A DNA stretch of 64,000 bases from an uncultured Exiguobacterium sp. (lineage in GTDB: Bacteria; Bacillota; Bacilli; Exiguobacteriales; Exiguobacteriaceae): positions 124,001 through 188,000 of the forward strand of contig CAJYMC010000004.1 of NCBI GenBank assembly GCA_913775715.1. Reading direction: 5' to 3'. The position numbers were made by a program, and so were the translations under genes. Position 1 is the stretch's first letter. Every line of letters begins with the position of its first letter. The notes beneath the pieces are model-generated. The model was not told the DNA's origin. It ran no database searches and saw only the letters and a program-made list of their open reading frames with translations. Positions 1 through 10,411 of this stretch are shown here, in pieces.

Positions 1-221
1 GCCAGTTGACGATACAGGATCGCGGAATCGGAATCGCTTCCGACCAACAAGCCAAAATATTCGAGCGCTTTTATCGAGGGGACCATTCACGTCACGGAAC
101 AGGGACGGGTCTCGGGTTATCGATCGCTCACTCTATCGTCGAGCAGCATGGCGGAACGATTTCTATTGATTCGACGCTCGGTGAAGGTACACGGTTCATC
201 ATTCATTTCCCAACTCTTTAA
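1..221 (+). CDS. Sensor histidine kinase, C-terminal fragment
   Basis: The gene enters from outside the window; reading frame starts at base 3. The visible 72 or so residues are the end of a HATPase_c catalytic domain: a G1/N-type box DRGIGI, the F box IFERFYR and the G2 box GTGLGLSI, followed by the usual HGG-x-I-x-I-x-S-x-GEGT-x-F ending. It would bind ATP and phosphorylate the histidine of a membrane-bound two-component kinase. The sensor part, the histidine box and the partner regulator lie upstream and cannot be seen. It ends at a TAA, 79 bases before the next gene. Confidence 0.93.
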   Translation, partial: QLTIQDRGIGIASDQQAKIFERFYRGDHSRHGTGTGLGLSIAHSIVEQHGGTISIDSTLGEGTRFIIHFPTL

Positions 222-232
222 AACGGTGTCAG

Positions 233-247
233 TTATCTGTCAGATAA
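233..247. promoter_or_regulatory. Perfect 15-bp palindrome upstream of DUF2231 gene
   Basis: TTATCTG-T-CAGATAA is an exact inverted repeat between the kinase stop codon and the next ribosome site. A second short inverted repeat, GGTAAAG/CTTTACC, sits at 252-258 and 269-275. The first could be an operator or a weak hairpin; it has no T-run, so a terminator is less likely. Confidence 0.4.
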
Positions 248-300
248 GCAGGGTAAAGTGAAGCTATGCTTTACCATACTTATCTAAGGAGGTCTTCATC

Positions 301-714
301 ATGTTAGGGAATGTACCGCTTCATCCGCTACTCGTCCACGCACCAATCGCACTTTTATTATTCGCAACGGTATTGTTACTCGTCAGTCTGAAATGGACGC
401 AATTTAAATTGTTCGCCCTCTTCACGCTAGTCGTAGGTCTGATTTCTGGAGTCGCGGCCTATTTATCTGGAGACGGAGCAGAAGAATATGCACGAGGTAA
501 CTTGAGTGCTGCTACGCATTCAGCAATTGAAAACCATGAACACTTTGCTTTATTCAGCCTTGTCGCCTTCGGTGTCTCGCTATTATTCCTCTTAGTCGGT
601 TACCGCTCGAACAAAAAAATGTTTTTATTACTCAGTTTCGTCGTTGCGATCGTCGGTAGCGGACTACTTGCTTATACCGGTCATCTTGGTGGTCAGATGG
701 TCTATGCTAAATAA
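301..714 (+). CDS. DUF2231 family integral membrane protein
   Basis: 137 residues with four hydrophobic segments (about residues 13-32, 36-56, 81-101, 107-126). The N-terminal signature LHPLLVHAPIALL and the C-terminal TGHLGGQMVY match the DUF2231 family, whose members are small predicted membrane proteins with conserved histidines, possibly haem or metal ligands; their function is not established. The start is fixed by TAAGGAGGTC nine bases upstream. It directly follows the sensor kinase but with a possible regulatory palindrome between, so it may be a separate unit or a target of that two-component system. Confidence 0.8.
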   Translation: MLGNVPLHPLLVHAPIALLLFATVLLLVSLKWTQFKLFALFTLVVGLISGVAAYLSGDGAEEYARGNLSAATHSAIENHEHFALFSLVAFGVSLLFLLVGYRSNKKMFLLLSFVVAIVGSGLLAYTGHLGGQMVYAK

Positions 715-717
715 AAC

Positions 718-768
718 AAGAGCCGGTCCATTTTCTCTTTTTACGAGAGAAATAGACCGGCTCTTTTA
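718..768. terminator. Bidirectional intrinsic terminator
   Basis: AAGAGCCGGTC pairs with GACCGGCTCTT, with further pairing of ATTTCTC and GAGAAAT inside. T/A tracts on both sides serve the convergent DUF2231 and helicase genes. Confidence 0.88.
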
Positions 769-780
769 TCTTGTTTCTTA

Positions 781-2013
781 TTACTTACGGTGTGCACGTC
801 CCGGACGGCGGTTATTCGAACGACGTGTGTTTCCACGTCCTTCTGTCGTCTTCCGTGATCCTTTACTTTGGTCGTGCTGTGCGCGAATCGCCTCTTCAGA
901 TAATTCGACGACGATCGGCGTGACCGAGATGTTCAATTCCCGCTCCATATCACGGAACGTCCGACCGTCTTTAGGTGTCACGATCGAGACTGCAATTCCG
1001 TCGTTCCCGGCACGTCCTGTCCGACCAATCCGGTGAACATAACTTTCGGCATCATCCGGTAAATCATAGTTGAAGACGTGTGTCACACCTGTCACATCGA
1101 GTCCACGGGAAGCGACGTCTGTTGCGATCAGGAATTGCGTTTTTCCTTGATAGAACTTCGCCATCGCTTTTTCTCGTTTTCCTTGCGTCAAACCACCATG
1201 CAATTCATCCGTCGGATATCCTTGCATCTGCATCTCTTCGTTTAATTTACTGACGCGACGTTGCGTACGGCAGAAAATGATGGCTGCGTATGGACGCATC
1301 TCGTCAAGCATCGTCCGTAGTGTCGCCTGCTTGCGACGATCCGTCGTCTCGACGACGAATTGCTCGATTGCTTCTACGGTGATACTTTCCGCTTCCACCT
1401 GTACTTCGACTGGGTTACGCAAATACGTTTTCGCGAGTTCTTCTACTTTCGGTGGCATCGTTGCGGATAACATGACGAATTGACGATCAACAGGTGCTGC
1501 CTCGATGATATCCTCAATTTCTGGCAAGAAACCGATTTGCAGCATTTGGTCCGCCTCATCTAAGACGAGTGTGCGTAATTCACCTAAGTCCAGTGTGCCG
1601 CGACCGACATGATCAAGAATCCGTCCCGGTGTACCGATGATGATTTGTGGCATCCGACCGAGTCGTTGAATCTGTTTAAAGACGTCTTGTCCGCCATATA
1701 CAGCAAGCGCACGGTACTGTTCCGTATTGCGAATCAGCTTATGTGTCTCATCGGCAATTTGACGCGCGAGTTCGCGTGTTGGTGCGACGATCAATGCTTG
1801 GACCGTTTGCGATTCGACATCGATTTGCTCAAGAATCGGTAAGAGAAACGCTAACGTTTTCCCTGTTCCGGTTTGTGCCTGTCCAATCAAATCACGTCCG
1901 TCAAGTAATGACGGAATCGCCTGTTCTTGAATGGGTGTCGGCTCCTTGATACCTTGCTTTTGTAATTTTTTTATCCACAGGTCACTGATGTGTAATGTTT
2001 CAAATGTTGACAT
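781..2013 (-). CDS. DEAD-box ATP-dependent RNA helicase
   Basis: A 410-residue superfamily 2 helicase that unwinds RNA duplexes, likely in ribosome assembly or mRNA turnover in the cytoplasm. Visible motifs are the Q motif (IKEPTPIQ, about residue 22), Walker A AQTGTGKT (46-53), PTRELA, TPGR, the DEAD box in VLDEADQM, SAT, and HRIGRTGRAG. After the two RecA-like domains comes a roughly 45-residue tail rich in Arg, Lys, Ser and Asn, a typical unstructured RNA-binding tail of CshA/CshB-type helicases. The start follows TTTAGGAGGATATATC. Four perfect DnaA boxes lie over the first codons and just upstream, which suggests that DnaA could affect its transcription. Confidence 0.95.
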   Translation of the reverse strand: MSTFETLHISDLWIKKLQKQGIKEPTPIQEQAIPSLLDGRDLIGQAQTGTGKTLAFLLPILEQIDVESQTVQALIVAPTRELARQIADETHKLIRNTEQYRALAVYGGQDVFKQIQRLGRMPQIIIGTPGRILDHVGRGTLDLGELRTLVLDEADQMLQIGFLPEIEDIIEAAPVDRQFVMLSATMPPKVEELAKTYLRNPVEVQVEAESITVEAIEQFVVETTDRRKQATLRTMLDEMRPYAAIIFCRTQRRVSKLNEEMQMQGYPTDELHGGLTQGKREKAMAKFYQGKTQFLIATDVASRGLDVTGVTHVFNYDLPDDAESYVHRIGRTGRAGNDGIAVSIVTPKDGRTFRDMERELNISVTPIVVELSEEAIRAQHDQSKGSRKTTEGRGNTRRSNNRRPGRAHRK

Positions 2014-2091
2014 GATATATCCTCCTAAAAATTATCCACAGAAAAAAGCTGTGGATAACCTGCTTCGCATAGACAAAAACAGTTATCCACA
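1971..2091. promoter_or_regulatory. Cluster of four perfect DnaA boxes
   Basis: TTATCCACA occurs at 1971-1979, 2032-2040 and 2083-2091, and its complement TGTGGATAA at 2050-2058. The middle two form a 10-bp inverted repeat (2032-2041 and 2049-2058) around a 7-base loop. They cover the first codons and the 5' region of the helicase gene (minus strand). No dnaA or dnaN gene is nearby, so this is more likely a regulatory or titration cluster than an origin. Confidence 0.75.
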
Positions 2092-2117
2092 GCCGTGCTC
2101 TATTCAGTATACACAAT

Positions 2118-2417
2118 TTACGCGTTTGTTGCTTCCTGTTTTAACTTCCGATCGAGTACGAACGTGCCGAACGGAATGAATGATGCGATGAACGCAATAC
2201 CCGCCTTGATGATCGACCAATCGTATTTGAATTTCACGACAGCGAGCCAAACTGCATACATGACAAACAAGACACCATGTAATGCTCCGACTACGGAGAC
2301 TGCTTGTGGAATGTCCGCCATGTATTTCAGCGGCATCGCAATCAACAGCAAGACTAAAAACGAAATTCCCTCTAATATCGCAATCATTCGGAATTGCCCA
2401 AGCGTAGTTCTTAACAT
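2118..2417 (-). CDS. DUF3817 family membrane protein
   Basis: 99 residues with three predicted membrane helices (about residues 11-30, 39-60, 71-90). The pattern RMIAILEGISFLVLL near the start, the LHG in the second helix and the D-RKLK ending match DUF3817, a family of small membrane proteins of unknown function also found fused to transporters. The upstream sequence GGAGTGACGGG gives a ribosome site. It precedes the helicase gene on the same strand, separated by the DnaA-box cluster, and may be cotranscribed with it. Confidence 0.75.
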   Translation of the reverse strand: MLRTTLGQFRMIAILEGISFLVLLLIAMPLKYMADIPQAVSVVGALHGVLFVMYAVWLAVVKFKYDWSIIKAGIAFIASFIPFGTFVLDRKLKQEATNA

Positions 2418-2495
2418 CCCGTCACTCCTTTTTCCTGATTCCTGCTCTTAGTATACGGGATGGACGATCCATCTGTGACCTGTGTCACAGGATTG

Positions 2496-3461
2496 TCAGA
2501 TTTCGAGTGGACGTAACCGTGCTTCGATCGCAGATCTCTTTGGTTCAAGAAACGGCGGTAACGCAAGCGTCTCCCCTAACGTTTCAACCGACTCATCTGT
2601 CGCGAATCCCGGTGTATCTGTCGAGAGCTCAAACAAGATATGGTTCGGTTCCCGGAAGTAGAGAGCTTGGAAATAGTGACGATCGACTTTACCAGAGTTC
2701 GGTAAGTGATAGGCATTCAAGCGATCGACCCACTTCTCGTACTCCTCACTGTTCGGTATTCGGAACGCGACATGATGCACACCACCACGACCGAGACGTT
2801 CCCGGTCGAGATCTGGACGTGCCTCGATATGAACCTCTGCTCCGATGCCGCCTTCTCCTGTCGCATAGACTTCGATCGGAGCAAAGTCACCTGCTAGTGA
2901 TGGGTAATGACCGACGTTCCGGAAACCCATGACTTCTGTCAGTACACGGACGGTCAGCGTTGGATCGTTGACCGTCAGTGTGACGGCTCCTAGTCCAACA
3001 ATGGCATGCTCCGACGGGATCTCTTTTTGCGGCCATGGTACACCACCTGCGACACCCACCTCGCCATCTTCCGCGACGAGAATCAACCGTGTTCCTTCCT
3101 GATCACGAAACGCCAGTGTTTGTCGCCCAGCGCGTTCAATGATTTCGTCGTGATCCACTTCCTTTTCCTCAAACCGTTCTTTCCAAAATTGAAGAGCCGC
3201 TGTTGTTTTCACGCGAAGGGATGTCGAAGAGATGCTCGATGCTCCCGGTACACCCGTTCCAAGATGCGGAATATCAAAGAATGTCAAATCCGTTCCTGGA
3301 TTCCCTTCCGCATCTCCATAAAACAAATGATACGATGTCGTGTCATCCTGATTGACTGTCTTTTTAATTAGACGCATTCCAAGTATTTGTGTATAGAATT
3401 GATAATTGCGTTCCGCCATGCCTGTCAAAATCGACACATGATGAATTCCGAGTAGTTCCAT
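2496..3461 (-). CDS. VOC-family ring-cleaving dioxygenase (MhqO-like)
   Basis: 321 residues made of two vicinal-oxygen-chelate (glyoxalase/bleomycin-resistance) modules. The N-terminal one begins LGIHHVSILTG and the C-terminal one contains GGVHHVAFRI and HILFELSTD; the histidines and glutamate are the expected ligands of a single divalent metal, usually Fe(II). Relatives in Bacillus (MhqA, MhqO, MhqE) are induced by quinones and catechols and are thought to open aromatic rings. I chose the ATG at 3461, which has GGGAG 9 bases upstream, over the GTG at 3470, which has none. An MhqR-like palindrome 50 bases upstream supports control by an electrophile-sensing MarR protein. Confidence 0.88.
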   Translation of the reverse strand: MELLGIHHVSILTGMAERNYQFYTQILGMRLIKKTVNQDDTTSYHLFYGDAEGNPGTDLTFFDIPHLGTGVPGASSISSTSLRVKTTAALQFWKERFEEKEVDHDEIIERAGRQTLAFRDQEGTRLILVAEDGEVGVAGGVPWPQKEIPSEHAIVGLGAVTLTVNDPTLTVRVLTEVMGFRNVGHYPSLAGDFAPIEVYATGEGGIGAEVHIEARPDLDRERLGRGGVHHVAFRIPNSEEYEKWVDRLNAYHLPNSGKVDRHYFQALYFREPNHILFELSTDTPGFATDESVETLGETLALPPFLEPKRSAIEARLRPLEI

Positions 3462-3510
3462 CTTCCTCACTCCCTGTAAATGATTTGGTAATTGAAGTAT
3501 ACTCTATATT

Positions 3511-3528
3511 TATCTTGAATTCAAGATA
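3511..3528. promoter_or_regulatory. MhqR-like operator
   Basis: TATCTTGAATTCAAGATA is a perfect 18-bp palindrome 50 bases before the dioxygenase start codon. It differs at only one symmetric base pair from the operator I recall for Bacillus MhqR (TATCTCGAATTCGAGATA). No mhqR gene lies in this window, so the repressor would be encoded elsewhere. Confidence 0.7.
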
Positions 3529-3538
3529 TTAACCTAAT

Positions 3539-3565
3539 AAAAAACCGTCCCTCCGAAAAGGGACG
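3539..3565 (-). terminator. Terminator of the cold-shock gene
   Basis: CGTCCCT pairs with AGGGACG around a 6-base loop and is followed on the minus strand by six Ts. Confidence 0.85.
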
Positions 3566-3580
3566 ATTGAATAGTTGAAA

Positions 3581-3781
3581 TTAAAGTTTTACGACGTTAG
3601 CAGCTTGTGCTCCACGTGCGCCTTCAGTGATTTCGAACTCAACTTCTTGACCTTCGTCAAGCGTTTTGAAGCCTTCACCAGTGATTGCTGAGAAATGTAC
3701 GAATACGTCTTCTCCGCCTTCAACTTCGATGAAACCGAAACCTTTTTCTGCGTTAAACCATTTTACTTTACCTGTGTTCAT
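3581..3781 (-). CDS. Cold-shock protein, CspA/CspB family
   Basis: A 66-residue single-domain OB-fold protein that binds single-stranded nucleic acid and acts as an RNA chaperone in the cytoplasm. The RNP1 motif KGFGFIEV and RNP2 motif VFVHF are intact, and the length equals Bacillus CspB. The start is the ATG at 3781, preceded by TGGAGGTTG; the in-frame ATG at 3796 overlaps that ribosome site and is not used. A promoter 150 bases upstream predicts a long untranslated leader, as is usual for cold-shock genes regulated by mRNA structure. Confidence 0.97.
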   Translation of the reverse strand: MNTGKVKWFNAEKGFGFIEVEGGEDVFVHFSAITGEGFKTLDEGQEVEFEITEGARGAQAANVVKL

Positions 3782-3960
3782 GGGAACAACCTCCAAAAAT
3801 AAATTACTTAATACATATGCTGGGCATATGAAAGGAATTCATTATTGTCCCGAAATACATGGAGCAACGAAAAGATTGTTCGTGACACGATGTGAATCCG
3901 TAATGACAATAACAATATTAAGCTAACGTAAGTATAGAATGGATGCGCTTTAAAAGTCAA
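3782..3960 (-). promoter_or_regulatory. Cold-shock gene promoter and long 5' leader
   Basis: On the minus strand TTGACT (3955-3960) and TATACT (3931-3936) are separated by 18 bases, which predicts a start near 3924 and a leader of about 140 bases. The leader contains a short inverted repeat around 3816-3830 (CATATGC/GCATATG). Long leaders in csp mRNAs act as temperature-responsive structures; that role here is inferred. Confidence 0.6.
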
Positions 3961-4015
3961 GTTGTCAGACCAATGTTTTTTCCAATTGATTCCACTTATT
4001 CTACATAACTAAAAT

Positions 4016-4046
4016 AAAAAACAGGTTCAGCCGAAACTGAACCTGT
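4016..4046 (-). terminator. Terminator of the M6 protease gene
   Basis: ACAGGTTCAG pairs perfectly with CTGAACCTGT around CCGAAA, followed on the minus strand by a T-run. Confidence 0.9.
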
Positions 4047-4055
4047 TCTTCTGTT

Positions 4056-6440
4056 TTAACGATGAATCCAGACAGCTCCAGCAGAGTTATCTTTTGCTTC
4101 ACCGATGACTTCAATCTTCAAACCATTGTTCGGAAGTAGTTTCCCTGCATCCGGAATCAACTGGTTGATATACGATTTCGAATCATCGAATTTCGTTACA
4201 CCTGGAAGACCTTTATAATCATATGTTCCACGTGATGGGGAGTCGATCAACCATGCAGGTGCTTTATCAAAGCTAAATGCAGCATCTGCGATTTGGTAAC
4301 GCGTGCTTCCTGTCGTGACTGGTTTACCATTGAGTGTTCCAACGATTGCTTCAGGATGTGCGTCAACGACTCCGAGGAATCCTTCACCTGGGTGAACGCC
4401 AACCCAGTTATCGTCAAAGCTTGAGTCACCATACCAAACGACAAGACCTGTGTTATACTTCACGCCGCGTGCATGCTCAAGTGCTTTATCAGAGCCCGCA
4501 TAGTTACGCCATTCGAGGTAATAAGCGTTATCTGCGTAAGAGAAACCGTCTGATGCGACGAAACCGTCAAGCGCGAATTTCGGTGTACCTTCTGCATCAT
4601 CTTCGAAGACGACTTTACCGTCAACCGTCAGCTTCGCGTTATCAAGTGCGAATCCATCTAACGCAAGACCAGCGTCCCCGACGTAATCAAATTTCAATGT
4701 CACTTTTTTACCCGCGAATTCGCTGAGATCATACGATTTATCTACCCATGCTCCTTTAGTAGAATCAGCGCGCTGATCTCCATCTGTATCTTCATCACCG
4801 ATTGTATCGATGACTTTTGATTGTCCATCCGCAGTCGCTGTGACAGTCAAGAAATCGTAGTTATACTCAACATCATACAATGTTTTGAAGTCGAACTTCG
4901 CTTCTTTCGCATTCGTCAAATCAAACTCCGGAGATGTCATGGATGTATGCAAGTCGTTCCCTTTTGTGCTGTAGTAATACTTTTTACCGAATGCCGGCGC
5001 GATGCCTTTTACCGGTTTTTTCGGCAAGTTGACTTTGATGATTCCTGGATTTTTCGATTTCGTGACACTCTGATCGAGGTACGAAGCTGTTCCTAGCTTA
5101 TCTAAGGAATCAAAATCGATTTGTTGAATATTCGCCCAGTTTCCGCCCATCACATTTTGGAAGAACTCTTTGTTTTGTGGTGAGAAACTTGTTGGTTCTG
5201 TTCCAGCGATATTCCCGTTCCAGCTACCACCACTCATGATGGACCATGAAGCGACTGGCTCACCTTGACCCGTGTACTTCGTATCGTACTCATCAGGAAG
5301 TCCAAGATCATGACCAAATTCGTGCGCGAAGACACCAACCGCACCATCTTCAGGCTGCACCGTGTAATCATAAGCAGCCATCTTTCCACCCCAGTAATCA
5401 ACACTTGCTGTCGTATTCGCTACCGGATGAACACCATCTAACGTCCAGCGGTGTGACCAGATTGCATCGTCACCAAGGGTACCACCACCTGCTTCTTGTC
5501 CTGTACCCGCATGAATGATCATCAAGTGATCAACGAGACCATCTGGTTCGTTCAAGTCACCGTCTCCATCCATGTCATACTGATCGAATTTATCGTAGTC
5601 CGCTAAATTGATACCGGCTTTGACAGCTGCCGCTAACGAATCCTTGACGAGACCACGTGGTCCTTTTGATCCCGGTAAGTTATCGTTTCCACCAGCAGGG
5701 TTATCTGAACCGTAATCCTTCGCTGTACCAGGAACCGTCAACCAGTTTGAAACCTTACCGTCTACCGAATAACTACCACCGGATTGCTCTTCATAGAACT
5801 GTTTAAATGTCTTTACTTTCTCTCCGTTAAAGAGTTCAAATTCCTTGTCTCCGAACATAAGATCCTGATAATGCTTCTGATTGAAGTCATTCGAATACAT
5901 ATATCCTGGCTCTTGAACGACATTGTTATGCTTGAAATCGCTATATTCGACGAGAAGTACGAGTACTTTATCCGTCCGCTTCGCACCATTATAGTCTGCT
6001 TGTTTTGCCTTATCTACCTTGACAAAGCCGTTTGGGTTCCCTTTTTTATAGTTACCATGCTTTTTCTTCAATTGCTTCGCAAGCTTATCTTTTTGTTTTG
6101 TTAGAAAGTCTTTCGTTTTTTTATCGAAAGCTGCTTCCTTGCTTGATTCATGTTCATGATCATCTGCTGGTTTACCATTTGCTTTTTTATCGAGATATTT
6201 TTGGACGGCTTGTTGCTTCGCTTCTGCTGATGCCGCTTTTGAAATGACCCCACGTTTTTCAAGCACCTTTGCTAGTCGATCCTGATCGACCGTGTTCAAA
6301 TCCATTGGTGCACCAACTGCCGCCTTTTCTGCTGCTTGTACCGATGTTACCTGCCCACCAGGTAAGACCGGGCCAACAGCAAAGGCTGCTGCCGTAATTC
6401 CAGACAACACGGCTACGCTAAGCTGTTTCTTTTTTCCCAC
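4056..6440 (-). CDS. Secreted M6 metalloprotease, immune inhibitor A type
   Basis: 794 residues from the GTG at 6440, chosen because AGGGGGTC lies just upstream and because it puts a proper signal peptide (KKKQLSV then a hydrophobic stretch, cleavage near VQAAEK) at the N-terminus; the longer frame to 6503 has no ribosome site. A lysine-rich propeptide covers about residues 35-140. The M6 zinc site is [14 protein letters not shown] near residue 371 (HExxH plus downstream Glu/Asp). The C-terminal half holds beta-rich modules resembling MAM/jelly-roll domains with Asp-rich probable calcium sites such as [12 protein letters not shown]. Bacillus InhA degrades host antibacterial peptides and matrix proteins; in an environmental species it may simply be a nutritional protease. 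Confidence 0.93.
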   Translation of the reverse strand: MGKKKQLSVAVLSGITAAAFAVGPVLPGGQVTSVQAAEKAAVGAPMDLNTVDQDRLAKVLEKRGVISKAASAEAKQQAVQKYLDKKANGKPADDHEHESSKEAAFDKKTKDFLTKQKDKLAKQLKKKHGNYKKGNPNGFVKVDKAKQADYNGAKRTDKVLVLLVEYSDFKHNNVVQEPGYMYSNDFNQKHYQDLMFGDKEFELFNGEKVKTFKQFYEEQSGGSYSVDGKVSNWLTVPGTAKDYGSDNPAGGNDNLPGSKGPRGLVKDSLAAAVKAGINLADYDKFDQYDMDGDGDLNEPDGLVDHLMIIHAGTGQEAGGGTLGDDAIWSHRWTLDGVHPVANTTASVDYWGGKMAAYDYTVQPEDGAVGVFAHEFGHDLGLPDEYDTKYTGQGEPVASWSIMSGGSWNGNIAGTEPTSFSPQNKEFFQNVMGGNWANIQQIDFDSLDKLGTASYLDQSVTKSKNPGIIKVNLPKKPVKGIAPAFGKKYYYSTKGNDLHTSMTSPEFDLTNAKEAKFDFKTLYDVEYNYDFLTVTATADGQSKVIDTIGDEDTDGDQRADSTKGAWVDKSYDLSEFAGKKVTLKFDYVGDAGLALDGFALDNAKLTVDGKVVFEDDAEGTPKFALDGFVASDGFSYADNAYYLEWRNYAGSDKALEHARGVKYNTGLVVWYGDSSFDDNWVGVHPGEGFLGVVDAHPEAIVGTLNGKPVTTGSTRYQIADAAFSFDKAPAWLIDSPSRGTYDYKGLPGVTKFDDSKSYINQLIPDAGKLLPNNGLKIEVIGEAKDNSAGAVWIHR

Positions 6441-6696
6441 GTGAATTGACCCCCTATGTAGTGATGAAAAGTATAAGATCATTACACTTTTCTGAATATT
6501 CAAATCATAGGTTATTTTATTTCGTTAATCAATCGCTTTTAAGATAATTAGTTCTTTTCGACCATACCTATTTTTTGGAATTTAAATTAATCAGTTATTT
6601 TAAAAATCACTCTCCTTTTTTGTAAAAATGACCGGATTTCTTCTTTTGTTTCACGGTACGCTGAAAACACTCTGATGATTACATAAGGAGGATACA

Positions 6697-8184
6697 ATGA
6701 GCGCTATAAAACGTTTTGAACGTCATTTGCTTAGAAACTATTTAATTGGTTCATTTGTCGCTGTGTTCGGCGTCGGATGTCTATTTATTTTTGAGACACT
6801 GACTTTTACTGGGACAGAACAACTCATTCTAATTGGTATCATGTCTTTTTCAGTCAGTTTAATGTTTTTATTAGAATATCTCATCTACTCAAGGCATGTT
6901 CGCTCTTTGCGATACTTCTTTCAAACTGACTTTCCTTCGCTGTCTTCTTTTCAAGATGCTTATCGGACGGCGCATCGGTTTCCCGTTCTGACGGTTCAGC
7001 GAATCATGGGACCACACTTCTTAGGTCTCTCGGTTCCTTCGTCACTTTTAACAGCACTCGCGATCTCTCAAGGATGGTTACGGATGCCGTATTATTTGAT
7101 CGGTCTCGCCTGTTTTGGTGCTGTCCTCGTCGCAATCCTCCACGCCTTGATCGAGTTTTTTCTGACTTATCGTGTCACGGAGCAGATGCTACTTACTTTA
7201 GAAAAACATGCTCTTAATCGTAGATTCGATGTCCCGAAAAAAACGACAGTTGTCACGTTAAGACACAAGATGCTCATCAGCACCTTGATCATCGGCGTTT
7301 TTCCGGTCATGCTGTTCGTTCTCGCCTCAGCTGTACAACTAACGGAAAATGAGAGCCTTCGCTCCTACTGGAGTTGGGCGACACTCATCTTAGTCGTCAT
7401 CTTATCCGTCGCGACGTTTTGTAGTCTTCTTCTTTATGAAAACATCCGAAAGCCGATTGCGATTCTCCAACAAGGGATTCAAGATGTCGAAAACAATCGC
7501 CTCATCTCGTTACCGAACCCCTATTCTGATGAATTTTCTCATCTCGTCTCCGGCTTTAACCTGATGATGGAAGGAATTAGAAAACGTGATGAACAAAATG
7601 AACAATTGCTCGATAGTCTGTTTACTTTATTTGCGGCAACACTCGATGCCCGGGATCCTTACACGGCCGGACACTCGCTTCGTGTTGCTGCCTATTCCGT
7701 CGAAATCGCTACTGCCGCAAACCTGCCGCACGAACAGATCGAGTTATTGCGCAAATCAGCTTTGCTGCACGATATCGGAAAAATCGGCATTCGTGACGAT
7801 GTGTTATTAAAAGAAGGTCGCTTGACTGACGAAGAATTCCAAATCATTCAGCAACACCCCGTCATCGGTGTGCACATTCTATCGCAAGTTCAGCTTCCAA
7901 AGACGTTACAACCGATTCTTCCTGGGGTAAAGTACCATCACGAACGCTATGACGGAAAGGGGTATCCAGAAGGTCTCGCAGGAGAGGACATTCCACTCTT
8001 CGGTCGGATCATGGCGATCGCTGATGCCTATGATGCGATGACATCTGATCGTCCTTATCGAAAAGGAATGCCAGTGGAAAAAGCTTTATCCATCTTAGAA
8101 GAGGGCATGGGTACACAATGGGACGCCACCTTTACGCGTCTTTTTCTAGACTTGAAACGTTCGCCGATCGAAGACGTGTCATAA
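6697..8184 (+). CDS. Membrane HAMP/HD-GYP protein, putative cyclic-di-GMP phosphodiesterase
   Basis: 495 residues. Six hydrophobic segments occupy roughly the first 245 residues, in two groups of two to four helices; a HAMP-like linker (IRKPIAILQQGI to FNLMMEGI) follows, then an HD-GYP domain from about residue 310. Catalytic signatures are HSLRVA, LLHDIGKIGI (HD near 358), HPVIG, HHERYDGKGYP (the GYP motif is intact) and ADAYDAMTSDRPYR. Such domains hydrolyse cyclic di-GMP or related dinucleotides at a two- or three-iron centre. The start follows TAAGGAGGATACA. No GGDEF partner is visible in the window. It may be cotranscribed with the next gene, 19 bases away. Confidence 0.92.
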   Translation: MSAIKRFERHLLRNYLIGSFVAVFGVGCLFIFETLTFTGTEQLILIGIMSFSVSLMFLLEYLIYSRHVRSLRYFFQTDFPSLSSFQDAYRTAHRFPVLTVQRIMGPHFLGLSVPSSLLTALAISQGWLRMPYYLIGLACFGAVLVAILHALIEFFLTYRVTEQMLLTLEKHALNRRFDVPKKTTVVTLRHKMLISTLIIGVFPVMLFVLASAVQLTENESLRSYWSWATLILVVILSVATFCSLLLYENIRKPIAILQQGIQDVENNRLISLPNPYSDEFSHLVSGFNLMMEGIRKRDEQNEQLLDSLFTLFAATLDARDPYTAGHSLRVAAYSVEIATAANLPHEQIELLRKSALLHDIGKIGIRDDVLLKEGRLTDEEFQIIQQHPVIGVHILSQVQLPKTLQPILPGVKYHHERYDGKGYPEGLAGEDIPLFGRIMAIADAYDAMTSDRPYRKGMPVEKALSILEEGMGTQWDATFTRLFLDLKRSPIEDVS

Positions 8185-8203
8185 GTACAGAAAGGAGTTT
8201 CTC

Positions 8204-8635
8204 ATGCATCCTAAAATCGTGGAACGTCATGAATTTTATTTTGTCGGTCTTGGACTGACATGTGAAGAAAACGAACTGCATACGTTGATGCCGGAACTCT
8301 GGCGTGAATTTTCAAGACGTTCACATGAGATTCCTGCAAAACCAGATAGCTATCCACTCGATATCTCACTCGAACGAAACGGAACTAAATACTCACAATG
8401 TGTCGGGTATCCCGTCTCATCACTCGATGGCATCCCGAAAGGAATGAAAGGTCACCGGATTCCAGCTGCGCGTTATGTCTTTTGGAAGCATGAAGGACCG
8501 GATATCGAAATTTGGAAATCATTCGAAAAAATCCAACGCTTTGCTTCAAAGCAAGGAATCGAGCTTGATCCACATGATTTTAAGATTGATGAGACGCGAG
8601 ATGACGTCCATCATCTCTACCAACGGATTCGTTGA
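8204..8635 (+). CDS. GyrI-like / AraC-effector-binding domain protein
   Basis: 143 residues forming a single GyrI-like small-molecule-binding module of the kind fused to AraC and MerR regulators, but here free-standing with no DNA-binding domain. It starts VERHEFYFVGLGL, has the central GYPV block and the PAARYVFWKHEGP strand, and ends with a probable helix (DDVHHLYQRIR). Free-standing members bind hydrophobic cations or inhibit targets; the ligand here is unknown. AAAGGAG precedes the ATG. The terminator stem begins at the stop codon itself. Confidence 0.75.
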   Translation: MHPKIVERHEFYFVGLGLTCEENELHTLMPELWREFSRRSHEIPAKPDSYPLDISLERNGTKYSQCVGYPVSSLDGIPKGMKGHRIPAARYVFWKHEGPDIEIWKSFEKIQRFASKQGIELDPHDFKIDETRDDVHHLYQRIR

Positions 8636-8662
8636 ACCATTCTCTTGAATGGTTCTTTTTTT
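8635..8662 (+). terminator. Terminator of the HD-GYP/GyrI unit
   Basis: AACCATTC pairs with GAATGGTT around TCTT, followed by a T-run; its first base overlaps the stop codon. Confidence 0.88.
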
Positions 8663-8775
8663 GTGCTGAAATATCTTTTACAGTTAATAATTCAGTACAG
8701 GTACTACGGACTATATTCAGAAAATTCGATTTAATCCGAATGACTTATTCTCGCTTTCTGATTTCTTTGGCATAG

Positions 8776-10305
<1,530 letters not shown>

Positions 10306-10336
10306 GAAAATCTCCTCCCAAAGGATTTTCATATTT

Positions 10337-10367
10337 CCTCCCGAGTGTCGGACTCGGGAGGTTTTTT
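10337..10367 (+). terminator. Terminator of the M4 protease gene
   Basis: CCTCCCGAGT pairs with ACTCGGGAGG around a 5-base loop, followed by six Ts. Confidence 0.93.
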
Positions 10368-10371
10368 GCGT

Positions 10372-10405
10372 AAAAAAAGACGAACTCGCTTGAAGCGAAT
10401 TCGTC
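10372..10405 (-). terminator. Terminator of the SH3-like protein gene
   Basis: GACGAACTCGCT pairs with AGCGAATTCGTC (one mismatch) around TGA, with a T-run on the minus strand. Confidence 0.85.
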
Positions 10406-10411
10406 GTTCAT

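Noticed and set aside
1971..2091. Replication origin
   Set aside because: DnaA boxes are present, but there is no dnaA, dnaN, recF or gyr gene and no clear AT-rich unwinding element next to them; a regulatory cluster is the simpler reading.
4247..4726. Overlapping frames within the M6 protease gene
   Set aside because: They lie inside a long gene with clear domain signatures and have no ribosome sites or recognisable products.
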